DNA of 64,000 nucleotides. It comes from Taeniopygia guttata. Lineage: Eukaryota; Chordata; Aves; Passeriformes; Estrildidae. The notes beneath the pieces are model-generated. The model did no database searches. It was not told the origin of the DNA and was given only the letters and a program-made list of their open reading frames with translations. A program made the position numbers and the translations under genes. Below are positions 14,698 through 27,466 of this stretch, in pieces; the stretch's first letter is position 1, and each line of letters begins with the position of its first letter. The stretch spans positions 61,689,501 through 61,753,500 of the forward strand of contig NC_133027.1 of assembly GCF_048771995.1 (NCBI RefSeq), given 5' to 3'.

Positions 14698-14703
14698 TAA
14701 TAA
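14698..14703 (+). promoter_or_regulatory. LTR polyadenylation signal
   Basis: AATAAA about 125 bases before the LTR 3' end, directly after a TAG-rich run. Its position fits an R/U5 boundary soon after it. Confidence 0.7.
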
Positions 14704-17700
14704 AGTTCTTCCTTTGTTATTAAGTTTGGCCTGCTTTGCTCTGTTCTCGATCACATTTCACAGCATTCAATTGACAGGTTGCATTTTCTTGGGGGCGCTG
14801 GCATTGTGCCAGTGTCAAACCATGACAGTGTCTCAAACTGTTCCTATCTTCTTTATCTGAAAGGAGAGAATGCACAGCTGGACGGCATTGCTCCTGCCTT
14901 AATGTTCAAGGTACAAAGTCAGTACAGGAGAAGGTGTGACAAGAATCGAGGAGGGATGGATTAACTGATGTGTTTTGCTTTCTATGCCTTGCAGTGTCCA
15001 TATTGCAACAAGAAGGACTAATTGCTTCCTGAGCAACTGTGACTTTACTAACAGCAAGGAAATGCAGCAGAATGTGAATTACACTTCCACATAAACCAGC
15101 CATCTCACAATATGCCATGAGTCCCAGGCAAACCTGAGTATCTCATGTTTTTCATGATGCTGAGGAAAACTCATTTAGCAGTAATCTAGGTACACTTACC
15201 CTTGCTGCTGTCTCATCTTTCCAAGGCAATCAACCCCACTGCTAGACCATCCCCTATCTTGCACAGAAACAGAACAAAGGCACTGAAAAAATACTCCTTC
15301 TCCTTCCCTCCTCAACTTTTATCTCAGAATGATTTACAATTACTAATGAAATACTAACGCTACACTATAACGGAGGTTTCCGATCTTCAGATTGTTCCGG
15401 GCAGATCCTACCATGTAAGGGAACAACAGTACTCTATTTGAAATAATTTCTGCTTATTTATTTATGGAGCATTTTCTCCTGATGAATTGTATTTCTGCAG
15501 ATCTTATGTAGGCAATTAGTACCACAAGTTTCACTTTTACAAGCAATGATGCACTACTTCTGATGTCCCAGGAGGGTGCAGTATAAACTCCTTACCAAGC
15601 CAATATACTATTCTGATTTTAATTTTTTACTTCAAGTACTCTTGGAATTAGTCATGTCCATTGGAGCATTAGAATTGTTTTCTGATTAGAAAAATTATTT
15701 TTTGGGTAAGTAAAGTTATAAATGGGCTTTCTTCAGACTTTGCAAAGCAAAAACCTGTTTTTTTATGTGAAACTATTACCCGCAAAAGGCAAATATTTTG
15801 CTAAACATCAGACCTCTCATAATACAACAGCTTAAAATGAAAATAAAATAAAATTGTAATTTCTGGATAAAGTCGACAGGAGCCCAATTCAGATTTCAGA
15901 TTTATTTTTTTTTTATTACATCATTAATAGCATTCAAGCAGTACTGAGAAAGAGTAAACCAGCTGAATAGCTTTATGCCACTGTCTTACATATTCTAAAA
16001 GGGGTAATAGTGAACAGAAAATTAAGCATGCACATGTAATGTGACACAGTTGCAATGAAGCGTAGCAAAATTTCAGGCTGCCTGTGCAAAAGCTGTGCAC
16101 CACCGAGTCCCGACTTAATAGCCCTCTCTGTGCAGTTCTGTTGTAGCCTAGATAGAATACTAGGTATATTTTTGATTTATCATGTCACTAGAATGCAGCT
16201 GATGAACTACAGAAAATCCAGAGAATGGGAACAGGAAGATGAACTTGAATGAAAAAAAACCCAACCAGTCAAGTACAGGCAACTTAGTGAAAGAGTAACT
16301 GAGATGAAATATAAAAAGATTTAAATTTTTATAGGGTATGAATGCTAAGGAGAAAGAAAAACTACCTTATTGCAAAGCAAAGAAAAAATCCAGAAAACTT
16401 CTTTAGTTTTGGATTATGATGGAATACGCTCCCCAAAGGAGTAGCAGACGACCTATCCACTGGGAATTTAAATGAGTTTTGACAGGACAACAGAAAATTA
16501 ATATCAAATACTGTTCTCTGTTATCAGGCTTTAGTTTTGGTGATGTAACAGCATCTCCCTCTTGCTTCTTTTCAGGAAATTAAATAAGTGGTTCATTAGT
16601 ATTTTCTTACCACAGAGAGGAAAAAAATTCTATTGCCTAGTGAAGCAGCAGTCCAATATTTGTATTTCTGCTTGGAGAAGCATTGCAAGATTTTTAGAAG
16701 GTGAAATGCATCTCTTCATGTGGAAGAGCTGCCCCTGGTGTTGTCTTCTCATTCTGGATAAGGTAGTCTCCAGGCAGAGTTCAGGGTGCGGCACCCTTGA
16801 AATATGGAAGAGGGGTGCTGTAAATCCTGAATATTTAAGTACATGTATTTGGTACTTTCTTGAAACAAAACCTACGTCATAGCTACAAAATAAACAGGTG
16901 CAAAGCTACAGTGTATTGTGCTGGGCTCCCAAGCACAACTGAAGGATAATTCTCTCTTTCCATAAACACATCCTGAGCCTCATGCAGAAAATTGTTGCTA
17001 CCACTTGGTAGCAACAACTTCTGCTTTGCCTATAATGGCTCTGAGTTCTCATTGCCTCTGTCCTTCTTTTCACTTCATTTGCAGTCCCTGACAATTTTGA
17101 TCCTGTTTAAAGGAACAGAGGCTCTCTCCTCCACCTTTTCAGCCCTACTCCTTTCATGACCTTTCTCTACCTGTAGTTTTTCTATCCCTCCTGCCCTAAT
17201 ATTCATCAGCTTTCTGCATTTTCTCCTCTGATGCTTTTTTAAACCATCTAAATTAGGTACATTCACACAGGCAGCATTCCATAATCACCCTTTTAGTTGA
17301 AAAGTGGCTGTACTACTAGAACTTAAGTGGATATATTGCCTTTGACTTCAGTGGGGCCAGGATTTCAATCTTAAAATGCTCACATTTCTCTACTGTCTCA
17401 AAAGCAGGAAATTACTAAGTCCCTAGGCAATACAAATACAGTTATTTGTGCCATACAAAATGTAGCCTGGTTATAAGACTGTTACTTGCTTGGCTTTTCA
17501 GTCCTACCAGAATACTTTGGCAAGCTTTCTGCAAAGGTTAACAAAAGTTAGATAAATAAGGGCTTGGTGCACTTAAATGCTTTATCATTCCATAATGTGT
17601 CTCGCTCTATCTGTGCATTCAGCCAGAAGAATGTTGGCCATGTTCCTGTCTCATTTCTAAATGCTGGCAACCTAACTGTAATCAAGGTAGTCCTTTTAAC

Positions 17701-20236
17701 AGGATTGATTTAGGGCTAAATGGAGCTCTCTACTCCTTGCAGCTTTGGGTCCTTCAAAAATCAGGGAACATTCAACTTGTGAATAAAAGTAATAGCCCTG
17801 CAGTTTTTCCCTCACTGCCTTTGTTTCCAATCCTTTTCCCATGTTCTTTATGGAAACTTCCCCTTCACTCCCTTTCTTTTAATATTTGTTATTCTCTCTC
17901 CTCCTTCCTCATACTTGAAGTCTCTGTGACATTCAGTCCTTTTCATTCTTGATGCCTGATTTCTCCTTCCTCCGGTCATTGTCTTATCTCTTTCTCTAAC
18001 CCTAAAAGACATATTATGGGGGAGGAATTGAAGGAGTAGATGCTCAGGGTAGATTAGTCAGAGAAAGAGAAAAATGAGAGACAATTAAACAAAAATGGTT
18101 GATAACACCCAAAGAAAGAAGAATTAAAATAACACCTAAAAAAAGAAAACAAAGAGAAAAACAAATGAATGAGGGGGGAAAAAAGTGTTTCAAGTGGAGA
18201 CTGTGATCAAAGTTTATATAGAAGACTTGGTCAAACTTCATGCAGAAGAAAAACAAACAGAAAATGTAGAAAAATCATGGAGAAAATGTAAGGAAGTCAT
18301 GGAGATTTCTTATTGCGCAAAAGAAATGTGGCAGGAGGAAAGAAAATAAGGTAAGGAAATTAAAGTTCAAAGATGTTCCATTGCAAAATGTTTCAGATTT
18401 TGATAGAACTGTTACATTCAAAAGGTCCATATAAGGTAATAGGCATGTATAAAATAAAAACATATTTAATTATTATTTAGGCAAGACACATATAATTTTT
18501 TCCCTGATTCAACACAGCACTCAAGCACTGGGTTAATTCCCATGAAGTCAAGCAAAACTAAGTATTTTACTAAAATGAGTCTAAGCTCCCTCTAGATTAC
18601 TCAAAATGTATTGGTTGAATATTCTGCACTGAGAGTTTGGGATTTGTGTTGTTCAAACACAAGAGCTATCTCACAGCTTCTCAGTGATTTTAGCAAAATA
18701 AGTGAATAAGAAAGGGCTTGAAGGAAAAGGTGGAGCGGGGTTGGATAGTCAAGGGTACAACTTCGTGCTCATGTAGCCCCAGGGGGAAAATGTTACTCTT
18801 TCCTTCCTCCCAGCAGCAGCTTTTACTCCAATGTCTCCCTGGTGTCCAATCTCGTTGCTCAAAACTCTGACATAGTCAAAGCAGATGGCATTTTACTGGT
18901 GTATGGTGTCCCCAGCCCGCTGCTGCTACAGCCAGCCCTGTGCAATGCTACTGCCTTATCCAGCTGAGCACTAACACAGCACTGAGTTTCATTTTCCGTG
19001 TTATAGCAGCTTTAGTCCCTTCTTCACCCACCAGCCTACTGGAGATGTCACTGCTGACATTCCATCTCTGGACACGCTCTGGGTCTATCATACAGAGAGC
19101 AACCAATAAACCATTCAATACCCACAGTTATTCTGTGCATGAAGTCACATTCGATATTTCAGGGATTGGTCTGATACCTTCTTTACTCTGGTATGATTTG
19201 GTTTTTCAGGCTGGGCTGAGCAGAGCTAGGAGCATTTTTTGGCAGAGATAAAATTGCGATTGAATTATGATAAAAGTGAATAAATAAAATTCTATCAATG
19301 TGTTTCCACCTCAAAAAATAATAAGGGATTCTACAGAAGAGTTGATGCACAAAACCTCACTTACACCCCAGCACAGTTCTAAGAAATTTATAAATTAATC
19401 ACATAAAATAATGTTCTGGTTACCACCTTGTCACATAGTGTTCACATCAACTCCCATTAGGAGCTGAGTCTCTCCTCTGGATATCAAATCAGTATTTTCG
19501 TCCTATTCCCTAGCGTGAACACCTATGGATCAGGAGCTTTTAGGAGCTTTCACTTTCAGCTGAACAGAAAGGAAGTTTTTCAGTGGGCAGCAAGGGAGAT
19601 AAGAAATCTTCTAATAAAGATTTCACTTCTCAGTGAAATAGGCATCTGTGCAGGCAGGAAGCAGGTTGGAGGCATACTGGCAGCAGATAAATCCTCCAGC
19701 TCCACTTTCCTTATCCCATCTCCACATCACAATACATTGAGTTGTCATCTGCCATTTGTGTATTAGTTCTAATTCTTTCTGCCTTGTTATTCTGTCAATT
19801 TCTTAATCTATTTACACTGACTTTATTTTCAGTGTGTCTATTGTGACAGCAAATCCTAGAATTGCCTTGGGTGTTGTCTGAATATGGCCATTATCAAATC
19901 ATAATGTCTACCCAGATGAGGAACTGTAAGGGCCCTAGGCATCAGTAGGAGTCCTTAACAGCTGCCTGCAGTTTAGACCTGCATATCAATTTCCACCTTG
20001 GAGGATCTGCTGCAGTATTATAAGGTGAATAGGCACCGTGTGTATTAAAATTTGGATTAGTGGCTCAACCAAAATGTTCACTTTCCCTCCCTCGCTCTCT
20101 TTGTCTCTCCTTTTTCACATTAATAAACTTGCTATCTCCATCTTTTGTTGGTAAACTATATAAAAATGCAAATGATCCAGAATCCAATTAATTTCTGGAA
20201 GGTTGCAGCTGTTTTGGGCCCTATTCACAAAGACAT

Positions 20237-20277
20237 GTGGTGTGCGTGCGTGCGTGTGTGTGTGTACGCGTGTGTAT
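20237..20277. repeat. (GT)n / (GTGC)n microsatellite
   Basis: Alternating purine-pyrimidine GTGCGTGC, GTGTGT and GTACGCGTGTGT. Such sequence can adopt Z-DNA. Confidence 0.9.
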
Positions 20278-20640
20278 GCATCTGATTGCTAAGAAAATCA
20301 GGCCTTATTATTGAAGCCTTGACTCTCAAAATTTGAGCTATTGTTCTTTGCCGCTGCTGATGCAAACAGATAATTTCCAAATTGTATTCCACGTTTATTA
20401 AAGTGGTAGAAAATGTGGCTAATTTCAGACAAAGCTGAGAAAAGGTGGAGCTTGAGAGCTGAAATAGGAGATCTGGGAAATCTGTTTCTATTACAACAAA
20501 GAAAAGTTTATCTAATATCTCAAAAAGCATTAATTACTGTGAGGCCCAGGCGAGCACATTGTGGATTTCTTCATCTGTTTTGTCATTCTTCATTGCTTTA
20601 TTCTACTACTGTGAGTTGTTTGGCTTCATTTGGTGGTTTG

Positions 20641-20669
20641 TTTTGTTTTTGTTTTTGTTTTTGTTTTTG
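20641..20669. repeat. (TTTTTG)n microsatellite
   Basis: About five TTTTG/TTTTTG units on the plus strand. Confidence 0.9.
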
Positions 20670-23199
20670 CTTATAGCTAATGCCTAGTTATGAAATGGAG
20701 ACCATCTTGGGAATATTTTTCATTACCCCAGTGCAGGCTTTGAACAGAAATTTATGAGGGCCAGACAGTTTGAAGCAACATATATAATTGTTTCCATTAC
20801 TGGTTGAATTTGGGCAAGACACTCACGACTGATTTTTCAATCCATATTTTTCTATCAACGGGCTCCATTTATGGCTGCCCAGTTTGCACCTGAAGCTGAA
20901 GCAACAAACATCAAAACGCACATTGACAACACTGTAAGCACATAAGTCTTGATCTCCTGTATATCTGTTCCCTCATATTAATATGTTGTCCATAAGCAGT
21001 CGAATCAACAGCATCTAATTTTGTTATGTCTTCGTCAGCTCTTGTCTGCCTTCTCTACTGTCTAATACAGGTTCAGTATATTTCTGTCACTGGCATATTA
21101 GTATTCTCTCTCCTCTACTTAATGAAGCCCAAAGAGTTTCATATCCATGAGACCTCTTCCCCTCTGCTCTTCTATCTATTTGTTTAAGTTGGCCAACAGT
21201 TCAAAATTTATGCAAGTGAAGGGAGACTGGGCTGACTATAGCATGATCATAGACCAGGCTGAAAAGGCAATTTTTCCTTAGCTGTAAAAAATCTGGGAAT
21301 CCTATTTCATTTATTCTTGAAACAAATATTTGGTATTTTTCTATAACAGTCAATAAAGAAGTACAGACACTGCTGATAAGGAAAGGTGAACTTAGAAACA
21401 CATCTGTCATCTTTATTGTTACAAGCATTTGGTGAAATTAAAGCCATCATGGAAGTCCTACATTTCAGGTACATGGGAGTCTATTAGACATATGTAGAGC
21501 AAGCCCTTCTCAGTTTATTATAGTCAGCAGTTTCAGCAGCGAGTGCATGCAAGGCTAAATTCAGCCTTGTGCAACGAGCTCATGTTAGGTTGGAGTACCA
21601 TATAAATCTCACTTGAGCTCTAAAAATAGAATTCCAAAGTGGAATTTAAAGCCCTGTGGTAGCATCTGGTATAGGCAAGAATTTAACGAAGAGGAGGCAA
21701 TTTTTGCCAAGGTTGTGCTAGCCTCTCTAAATACAGTCTCCCTCACATCTACCCACAGAGGCAGCAATCAGGCCAGTTTCACCAAGCATGGCTTTTCACT
21801 GAATAAGATGCTGAAGTGCCTTGATTAATAAGAATAGGCTCCTTTATGGGCAATAAACTGAAGGTTGCTCTCTTCCCTGGGACAGAGCTAAAGGTTTTAT
21901 CAGATAACTGGGGTTTTGAGTTAAATATTTTACAGGGAAAGCTTTTCTTCTTTTGGCTTTGTTGTGGCTGATAATGTACAGAGATAACACATATTGGGAG
22001 TGCTGATAACAGAAGGAATAAGCAGATCTACAGGAAGAAAAACGGCAGAGAGGCTCCCATCACAAGCACAATTCTGGAAAGCCTGGGAAAGGAGAGTACA
22101 ATCGATAAGGTTATGTGTGGATCAGCTGTAACTGCTTGTCTTTCTGCCAAAGCAACCTTTAGTGTAAGAGAACTGCTTACCATTGCAGGGCAAAATTAGG
22201 GTGCAGTCCTCGTGCAGGATACTTTATTTCCACTGTCATGTAATAGTCTCTGAATAAAGAGCAGTAAGGGTTCAGGTGATGTCTTCATTCAGAAGTCCAG
22301 AGAAAGCACCAAAGTGTTCCCAGGATTGCAGCTCTGGTAGAGGCAGTAGGACAGAGAGCAATCTCTCCTGCTACTTTCTGTAGTCTGGATCACATAAATT
22401 ATTTCACAAAATTATGTGATATATAAAGTCTTAAAACTGAGAGGGTCCTTGCATGCAAAGGAGAAGAATTTAAAAGAGTGTAAGTAACAGCTCAATCTGC
22501 TGATGCCATCTTCATAGCAATTTATTTAAGTGTCTTTTATATAGCTCCCCTGCCTTCCCAGCCTTCTTTCAAATTTAGATACTTTTCTTCTTTCCCTGTT
22601 GGCATCATTATCTGAAATCAGATTTCATTGTAGTGAACAAAGTATAGATATTTCTTTAAGGTAGTCACTACACTGGAAGATTATTTGAGATCCTGGCAAA
22701 TAGTCCCAGATCACTAGAGAAGGTGATCTCTGTCATAATTCGTTTGAGAGTAGAAGGAGGAAAAGTCTGTCCCTCTTGAACAAGAAATGTCCTGTTAAAG
22801 TAATCAAAGAAAATAAATTGATTCATGTGAGTCAAGAAGAAATATCTGAAACTATATAATTTTCTTACAGGGCCTACCTCTGTAATGTGTGCATTGCCTT
22901 CTGCCAGGGCTACTTATCCTTAATGTGTATTGACAGGAAGTTCAAGATACCTACCATTTGTCTGAATTGTACAACACGTGCGTAATTCATTCCCTCATCT
23001 TAGTTAATCAACCGCATTTTGAATATCCCAGGCGCAGCAATATTTTAGAAGAATGTAAGATTATATTAAGAGCCATTACTAGTAAGGCCAAAGGCTCAGC
23101 ACCTAGTTCTGCATAATACTTGCCCTTGCTGCTTTCCAGACTTCAGCTAGAAATGTTCATCCTGAATTATGTGGTCACTGCATTTTCATAACTCTCAGT

Positions 23200-24340
23200 G
23201 CATGACCAATCTACTTGCTTAGTTTCCCCTTTTAGTCTATGCATCCACAGTATCAGGAAATTATTTTTACACATCTACCACTGTGCTTGTTTTAAATATG
23301 GTTCTTAATAGCTCCATTTGATGTTTCCTAGTTTTCATGCGGGAAGGATCAAGATCCACCCTTCTCTTTGTGTTCATGATTTCTCAGATTTCTGTCATAT
23401 TCTTACAGGTCATCATTCTTTCCAGGATAACATATACCAGCAGCTCCTGTTGTAGTTGCTGAGTGGCTTTCCTTAATATGATGGCTGCTTTACTGCTTTG
23501 ATCATATTTGTTGCTTTTCTCTGAGATTTTCAGTTTTACTTATATCATTTTTGAAAAAAGGGGACCTGACAATATTTAGCACACACTATTCAGTGTGGGG
23601 TTGAGTGATGGTTTTCTGTAGCAGCACAGTGATGTTCTCTGTTTTGTTCTTCATTTATTTCCTAATGTTTTCTAACATTTGACTTGCCTTTGTGACTGCT
23701 ATTAAGCATCAGGTTGACATTTTCGTAGGACTATCTGTCATAACCCCAGATCTATCTCCTAAGTAGTAATGATCAACTCCATCATATTAATATGTGGAGT
23801 TAGAATTGGTTTTCCCATGTGCATTGCTTTCCATTTATCTAGAGTGAATTTCATTTGTCACTTAATTGCCCAGTCACTCAGACTCATAAGGTTCCTCTGT
23901 AGGTTTATTTGGTTGCTGCTGCCCTTGCTATCTTGAACAGCTCTGTATCCTCATCAAATTTCCTGAATTCCCTATTCACCCACTTTCCCAAATCACTTAT
24001 GAATACAGTGACTATCCCAGTTGCCAGCTCAGATCCCACTGGAACTGCAAGAGTGAAACACACTCTATTGCAAAAATTATTCATTCACTTTTCCTCTGTT
24101 TCCTCTCCATTAAACAGTTTCTTATACATGTGGGGGCCTTTCCCTTTATCCCATCACTGCTCAGCTTTCTTATAAACTTTTTACAAAGGATTTTTAGGAG
24201 ACCTTTGGAAATCCAAGTAAGTTATGCCAACTGAATTAAGACCATCCATACACATTGATTTCTTTAGAGAATTCTAGTAAATTTGGAAGCCAAGACTGTC
24301 CATTATAAAAGCCGTGTTGACTTCCCCAGGTTTGTCAAAA
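23200..24340 (-). mobile_element. Old CR1-type LINE reverse-transcriptase relic
   Basis: On the minus strand, from about 24340 down, the sequence follows a CR1 ORF2. It matches nucleotide-level cognates of the palm-domain stretch around YLDFQKAFDKVP (heavily mutated, near 24220). It continues through SGVPQGSVLGP-equivalent DNA near 24030 and IFISDLGKWVN (about 23975-24005) to a KFDEDTELFKI stretch near 23932-23964. That last stretch replaces the catalytic FADD box. SDWAIK and KWKAMHMGKP follow (about 23810-23880). Stops and frameshifts are frequent, so it is an ancient, inactive copy. Both boundaries are approximate because divergence is high. The plus-strand 88-codon open frame at 23909-24175 is a shadow of it. 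Confidence 0.72.
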
Positions 24341-27159
24341 TTATTACCTGCTCTTTCTTAGTATATTAATAATTTTATCAGATGAAAAATATGATATCTT
24401 CAGAATTATTCCAATAAGTATTTATTGGAATAAATCTGGGAAGTGGTTTTGATGGCTAAACAGGAAGGTTAGTAATGATTTCCCTGGTATATGTGCTTTT
24501 TTCATGTTGAACCCAGTCCTCTTCTATCCAATGGACCCCACAAAGATGGATGTTCTACTCAGTATGAAAGGACTACAGGTATCTGCTACAGCACTCACTG
24601 CATTGCTGCTCCCATGTCAGATCTGCATGCATGTCTACACAGCAAGAAGATCCAGTTATCACAAATGCCTTCTGTCACTCACATTAGCAACAGGACAGGG
24701 GTGAGAAAGGTGATGTAAAAATCTCCCTAAAAAGGTCTCTTGTAATCCATGAACCTAAAGTGTAATGCTAAATATTTATGGATGTTAAGCACTGTCACTT
24801 TACATATTTACTTTTTCTATTTTGCATAATGCAGCAATAACCTGTTGATTTGTCATGATATAAATATAGCACTAGGAATAAGTCCTTTCTGTTAAATCTA
24901 CCATCATACTATTCACCCTGGTAGAAAAGACATAGGAAACAGTGATGAAAAGTACCAAGGAAAAAAATACATTTTTAAGGCTTTTTTGTGTGCATGTGTC
25001 TGTACTCTATTAATGTGCCATCTGCTGCTAGGATGTAGATTCATTTACCATTACAGTGTTCTAACATGATTACCCTTTTACCCCCCTCAAAAGCCACAAA
25101 GGGGCTAAAAATAGATTTACTTAAAATTCTAGGAAAAAAAAGACAGTCCTTGCCCTAGACACAATGGTTCTCTTGATTTTGAGAGCATTACCACTGGCAT
25201 TAAATGTAATTTACTTTATCTGATGACAGTTTGCTGAACAAGATCTTAAGTTTTAATAGGATCAGGACATAGATGGTAAGTAGAGAGAAGCATTGTGGGT
25301 GGAATTCATCCCATCCCATTACCCCTTCTTTAAGTGAGAACAAATTGAGCACGAAGAAGATATGCTGTATCCAGGAGGTGGGTGGAGTTAGAAGGCATTG
25401 GCACATCCAGCCTCCAGGCTGGAACAGAGTCTGACGCCCTCCTGCATTTCCCCCGGTGGGTTGTTGCCCTCCTGTAGTACAGTTGTGAGCTCATTACTCA
25501 GATATATGCTCTTCTCCTCTGTGTTCACCACTGCACTTCTAATTACCCTCTAGTTTATGATAGCTACTACGGGCTCATGCAGCAGCTCAGGGTACCTGCT
25601 CTGTCAGCCATCCACCATTTACACAGCAGAACCTTTTTTTTTTTTAATGTCTCATGCTATCACGGGTAAATTTCATAGAATGATAAAGCCCTTCACCAAT
25701 CAAAGCACCAAGTGTTAGAGGAGAAATTGGTTTCTCATTCAGAGTTATGGGACTATTATGACCTCCTACATTACTGCTGGTTCATTTGCAATCAGCTTTT
25801 TCATTATCTTTCAGCTACACCGGACCAGAATTATGTTAATTGCCCATTAACTACAGTTGGGTGATTCATTTATTCTTTTAATTTAGAGTATCGAAAATGG
25901 ATCTAACCTCTATTTTGCTTTTAAAACTTTCTGATACAATCTCTGCCATCACTGAGGTGAAAGTGAAAACAAGATATCAATAAGACCATGTCCTTCAAAG
26001 GGTATGGAGCCTCTGTGGGCAGCACAACATCCAGTATTTCTTGCAAAGTATTCTGCTAAGAATGACAAGTAGGTTTACCAGAAGAGTTCCCTTATTTTTC
26101 TCTCCTTTTCAGCTGATGTAGATTTTTCTGCATGTATACTGAAATGTCTCAATTTTTTTTCTCACTATGTTCTTTCTGCCTCTTTTAAAATAATTTGCCT
26201 TTCAAAATTATCCCCTACCTAGCAAAAATTTTGATACACCTTCCACATGACAAGCTTATCAAACATCTGTGGAGTTTTCTGCTGTTGGGATGTGTAGCCA
26301 GTCTTACCCACGTTGAGAGTAGATGAGAGGGAAGTCAAGTGTCAGTGAGGAATGGAGTCACTGGGGCAGCTGGAAGGTCTGGGGAAAGTATAAGAGACTT
26401 TGAAATGCCGAGGGAGGAAAAAGGAAGGTCATGTTGGATCACACAGGTATTTTGGTGCAACCAATTTCAATTATAGTTTTTAATGGACCAAGTCAGATCA
26501 GCACTTGGGGGTATGCTTTTCTGTGACATTCAAAGCAGAAGCAGCTTTGAAAAATCTGACATCTGACATGACAGCTTTTCTGGTTTTTTAACTGGAGTTT
26601 TTGCACAAGGAAAAGTAAGGTACATGGGAGGAACACTGAAGAATGAAAAAAGCAAATAGGCAGTGTTTTACTTTTATCATTCCTGAGGGATTTAAAATTA
26701 CTTAGAATAGATTGCAAATACTACACACTTAAACCATAATAATTTTCAACTGAAAAATGCAATTAAATGGATGTAGTTTTTTGAGTTACATAGATAGATA
26801 TAAGTATTTATGATAAATGTCTACTTTTCACAATGTATGAAGTCAAAATTTGTCTCTTTCTTTATTCCATCCTTTTTTCCTCTCCACTTTTTAGTACTTT
26901 GCTTTATTCTTTCCTTTTCTTTCTGCCAGTTTTTGCTGTCCATCTTTCTATAACATCTGTTTTCAATTAACTTCTAATTTTCCCTTTTCTATACATCCTT
27001 GGACCCTGACTTTTTAAGGCTTGTACAAAACTGTTCACATTAAAATCAAATGTATTTTTATCACATGAACTCACTGTTGCAGAACTATGAATAAAGTATC
27101 ACTGGTTTACTACTAAACTCTTGTTTTTCAACAGAATTAATTGAGTGGGTATTACTGGG

Positions 27160-27330
27160 GTGTTTTTTTTTGGGGGGGGGGTTTGTTGGTTTATTTTTTT
27201 TAATGGGGAGTTTAATTTGTTTTTGTAGGGGGTTGAGGGGGTTTTTTGTTTGTTTGTTTTTATGGAGTTGTGGGTTTGGGGTTTTCAGTCTGTTTGTTTG
27301 CTTATGTTTGGTTGGTTTGGGCTTTTTTTC
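27160..27330. repeat. T/G-rich low-complexity tract with G runs
   Basis: About 170 bases nearly without A or C on the plus strand. Runs of up to about ten G alternate with T runs and GTTT repeats. The G runs could form a quadruplex. It resembles the tract at 4.87 kb. Confidence 0.85.
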
Positions 27331-27442
27331 TCATCTCAGAGAAAGATTTGTAAATTAATTAGAAGTGTGCAGATCTTTATTTTTCAGAATGCTGAAGGGT
27401 TACCTGCACAGGTAATTTAAATTTTGACTTTTTTTATGTCAA

Positions 27443-27466
27443 TTTTTTTTTTTTTTTTTTTTTTTT
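27443..27466. repeat. Poly-T run, 24 bases
   Basis: Uninterrupted T homopolymer shortly after the T/G-rich tract. On the minus strand it would be a poly-A, but no retroposed body was recognised beyond it. Confidence 0.9.

Larger units (their letters stand above)
13425..14827 (+). mobile_element. Solo LTR of an endogenous retrovirus (ERVL-like), with 5-bp target duplication
   Basis: A 1403-bp LTR with ends TGTC...GACA, flanked on both sides by GTGTC (13420-13424 and 14828-14832), a perfect 5-bp target-site duplication. Five bases fits class III (ERVL-type) or some class I elements. The ends form an imperfect inverted repeat of about 18 bases (TGTCGTGGTTTGATACGG against the reverse complement TGTCATGGTTTGACACTGG). 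An AATAAA at 14698-14703 near the 3' end sets the orientation as plus. TATA-like boxes lie near 13555 (TTAAAAG) and 14329 (CTATAAG). No gag, pol or env sequence and no second LTR are present, so it is a solo LTR left by recombination. Open frames inside it are not genes. Confidence 0.85.
14833..23199. other. Intergenic, AT-rich
   Basis: No gene supported. It contains a strand-asymmetric pyrimidine-then-purine stretch (17.79-18.35 kb) and two microsatellites (20.24 and 20.64 kb). The stretch at 16.05-16.49 kb vaguely resembles a decayed CR1 3' part but is too diverged to call. Confidence 0.6.

Noticed and set aside
13486..14700. Several 80-136 codon open frames
   Set aside because: All lie inside the solo LTR, which does not encode retroviral proteins here. 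No conserved motif.
16050..16490. Possible old CR1 3' region
   Set aside because: Loose similarity to the CR1 segment around the CAGAGAAGGG motif, but no continuous match. It needs a repeat library search.
27170..27358. Hydrophobic 62-codon open frame (Gly/Phe/Leu-rich)
   Set aside because: It is the translation of a G/T-rich low-complexity tract.
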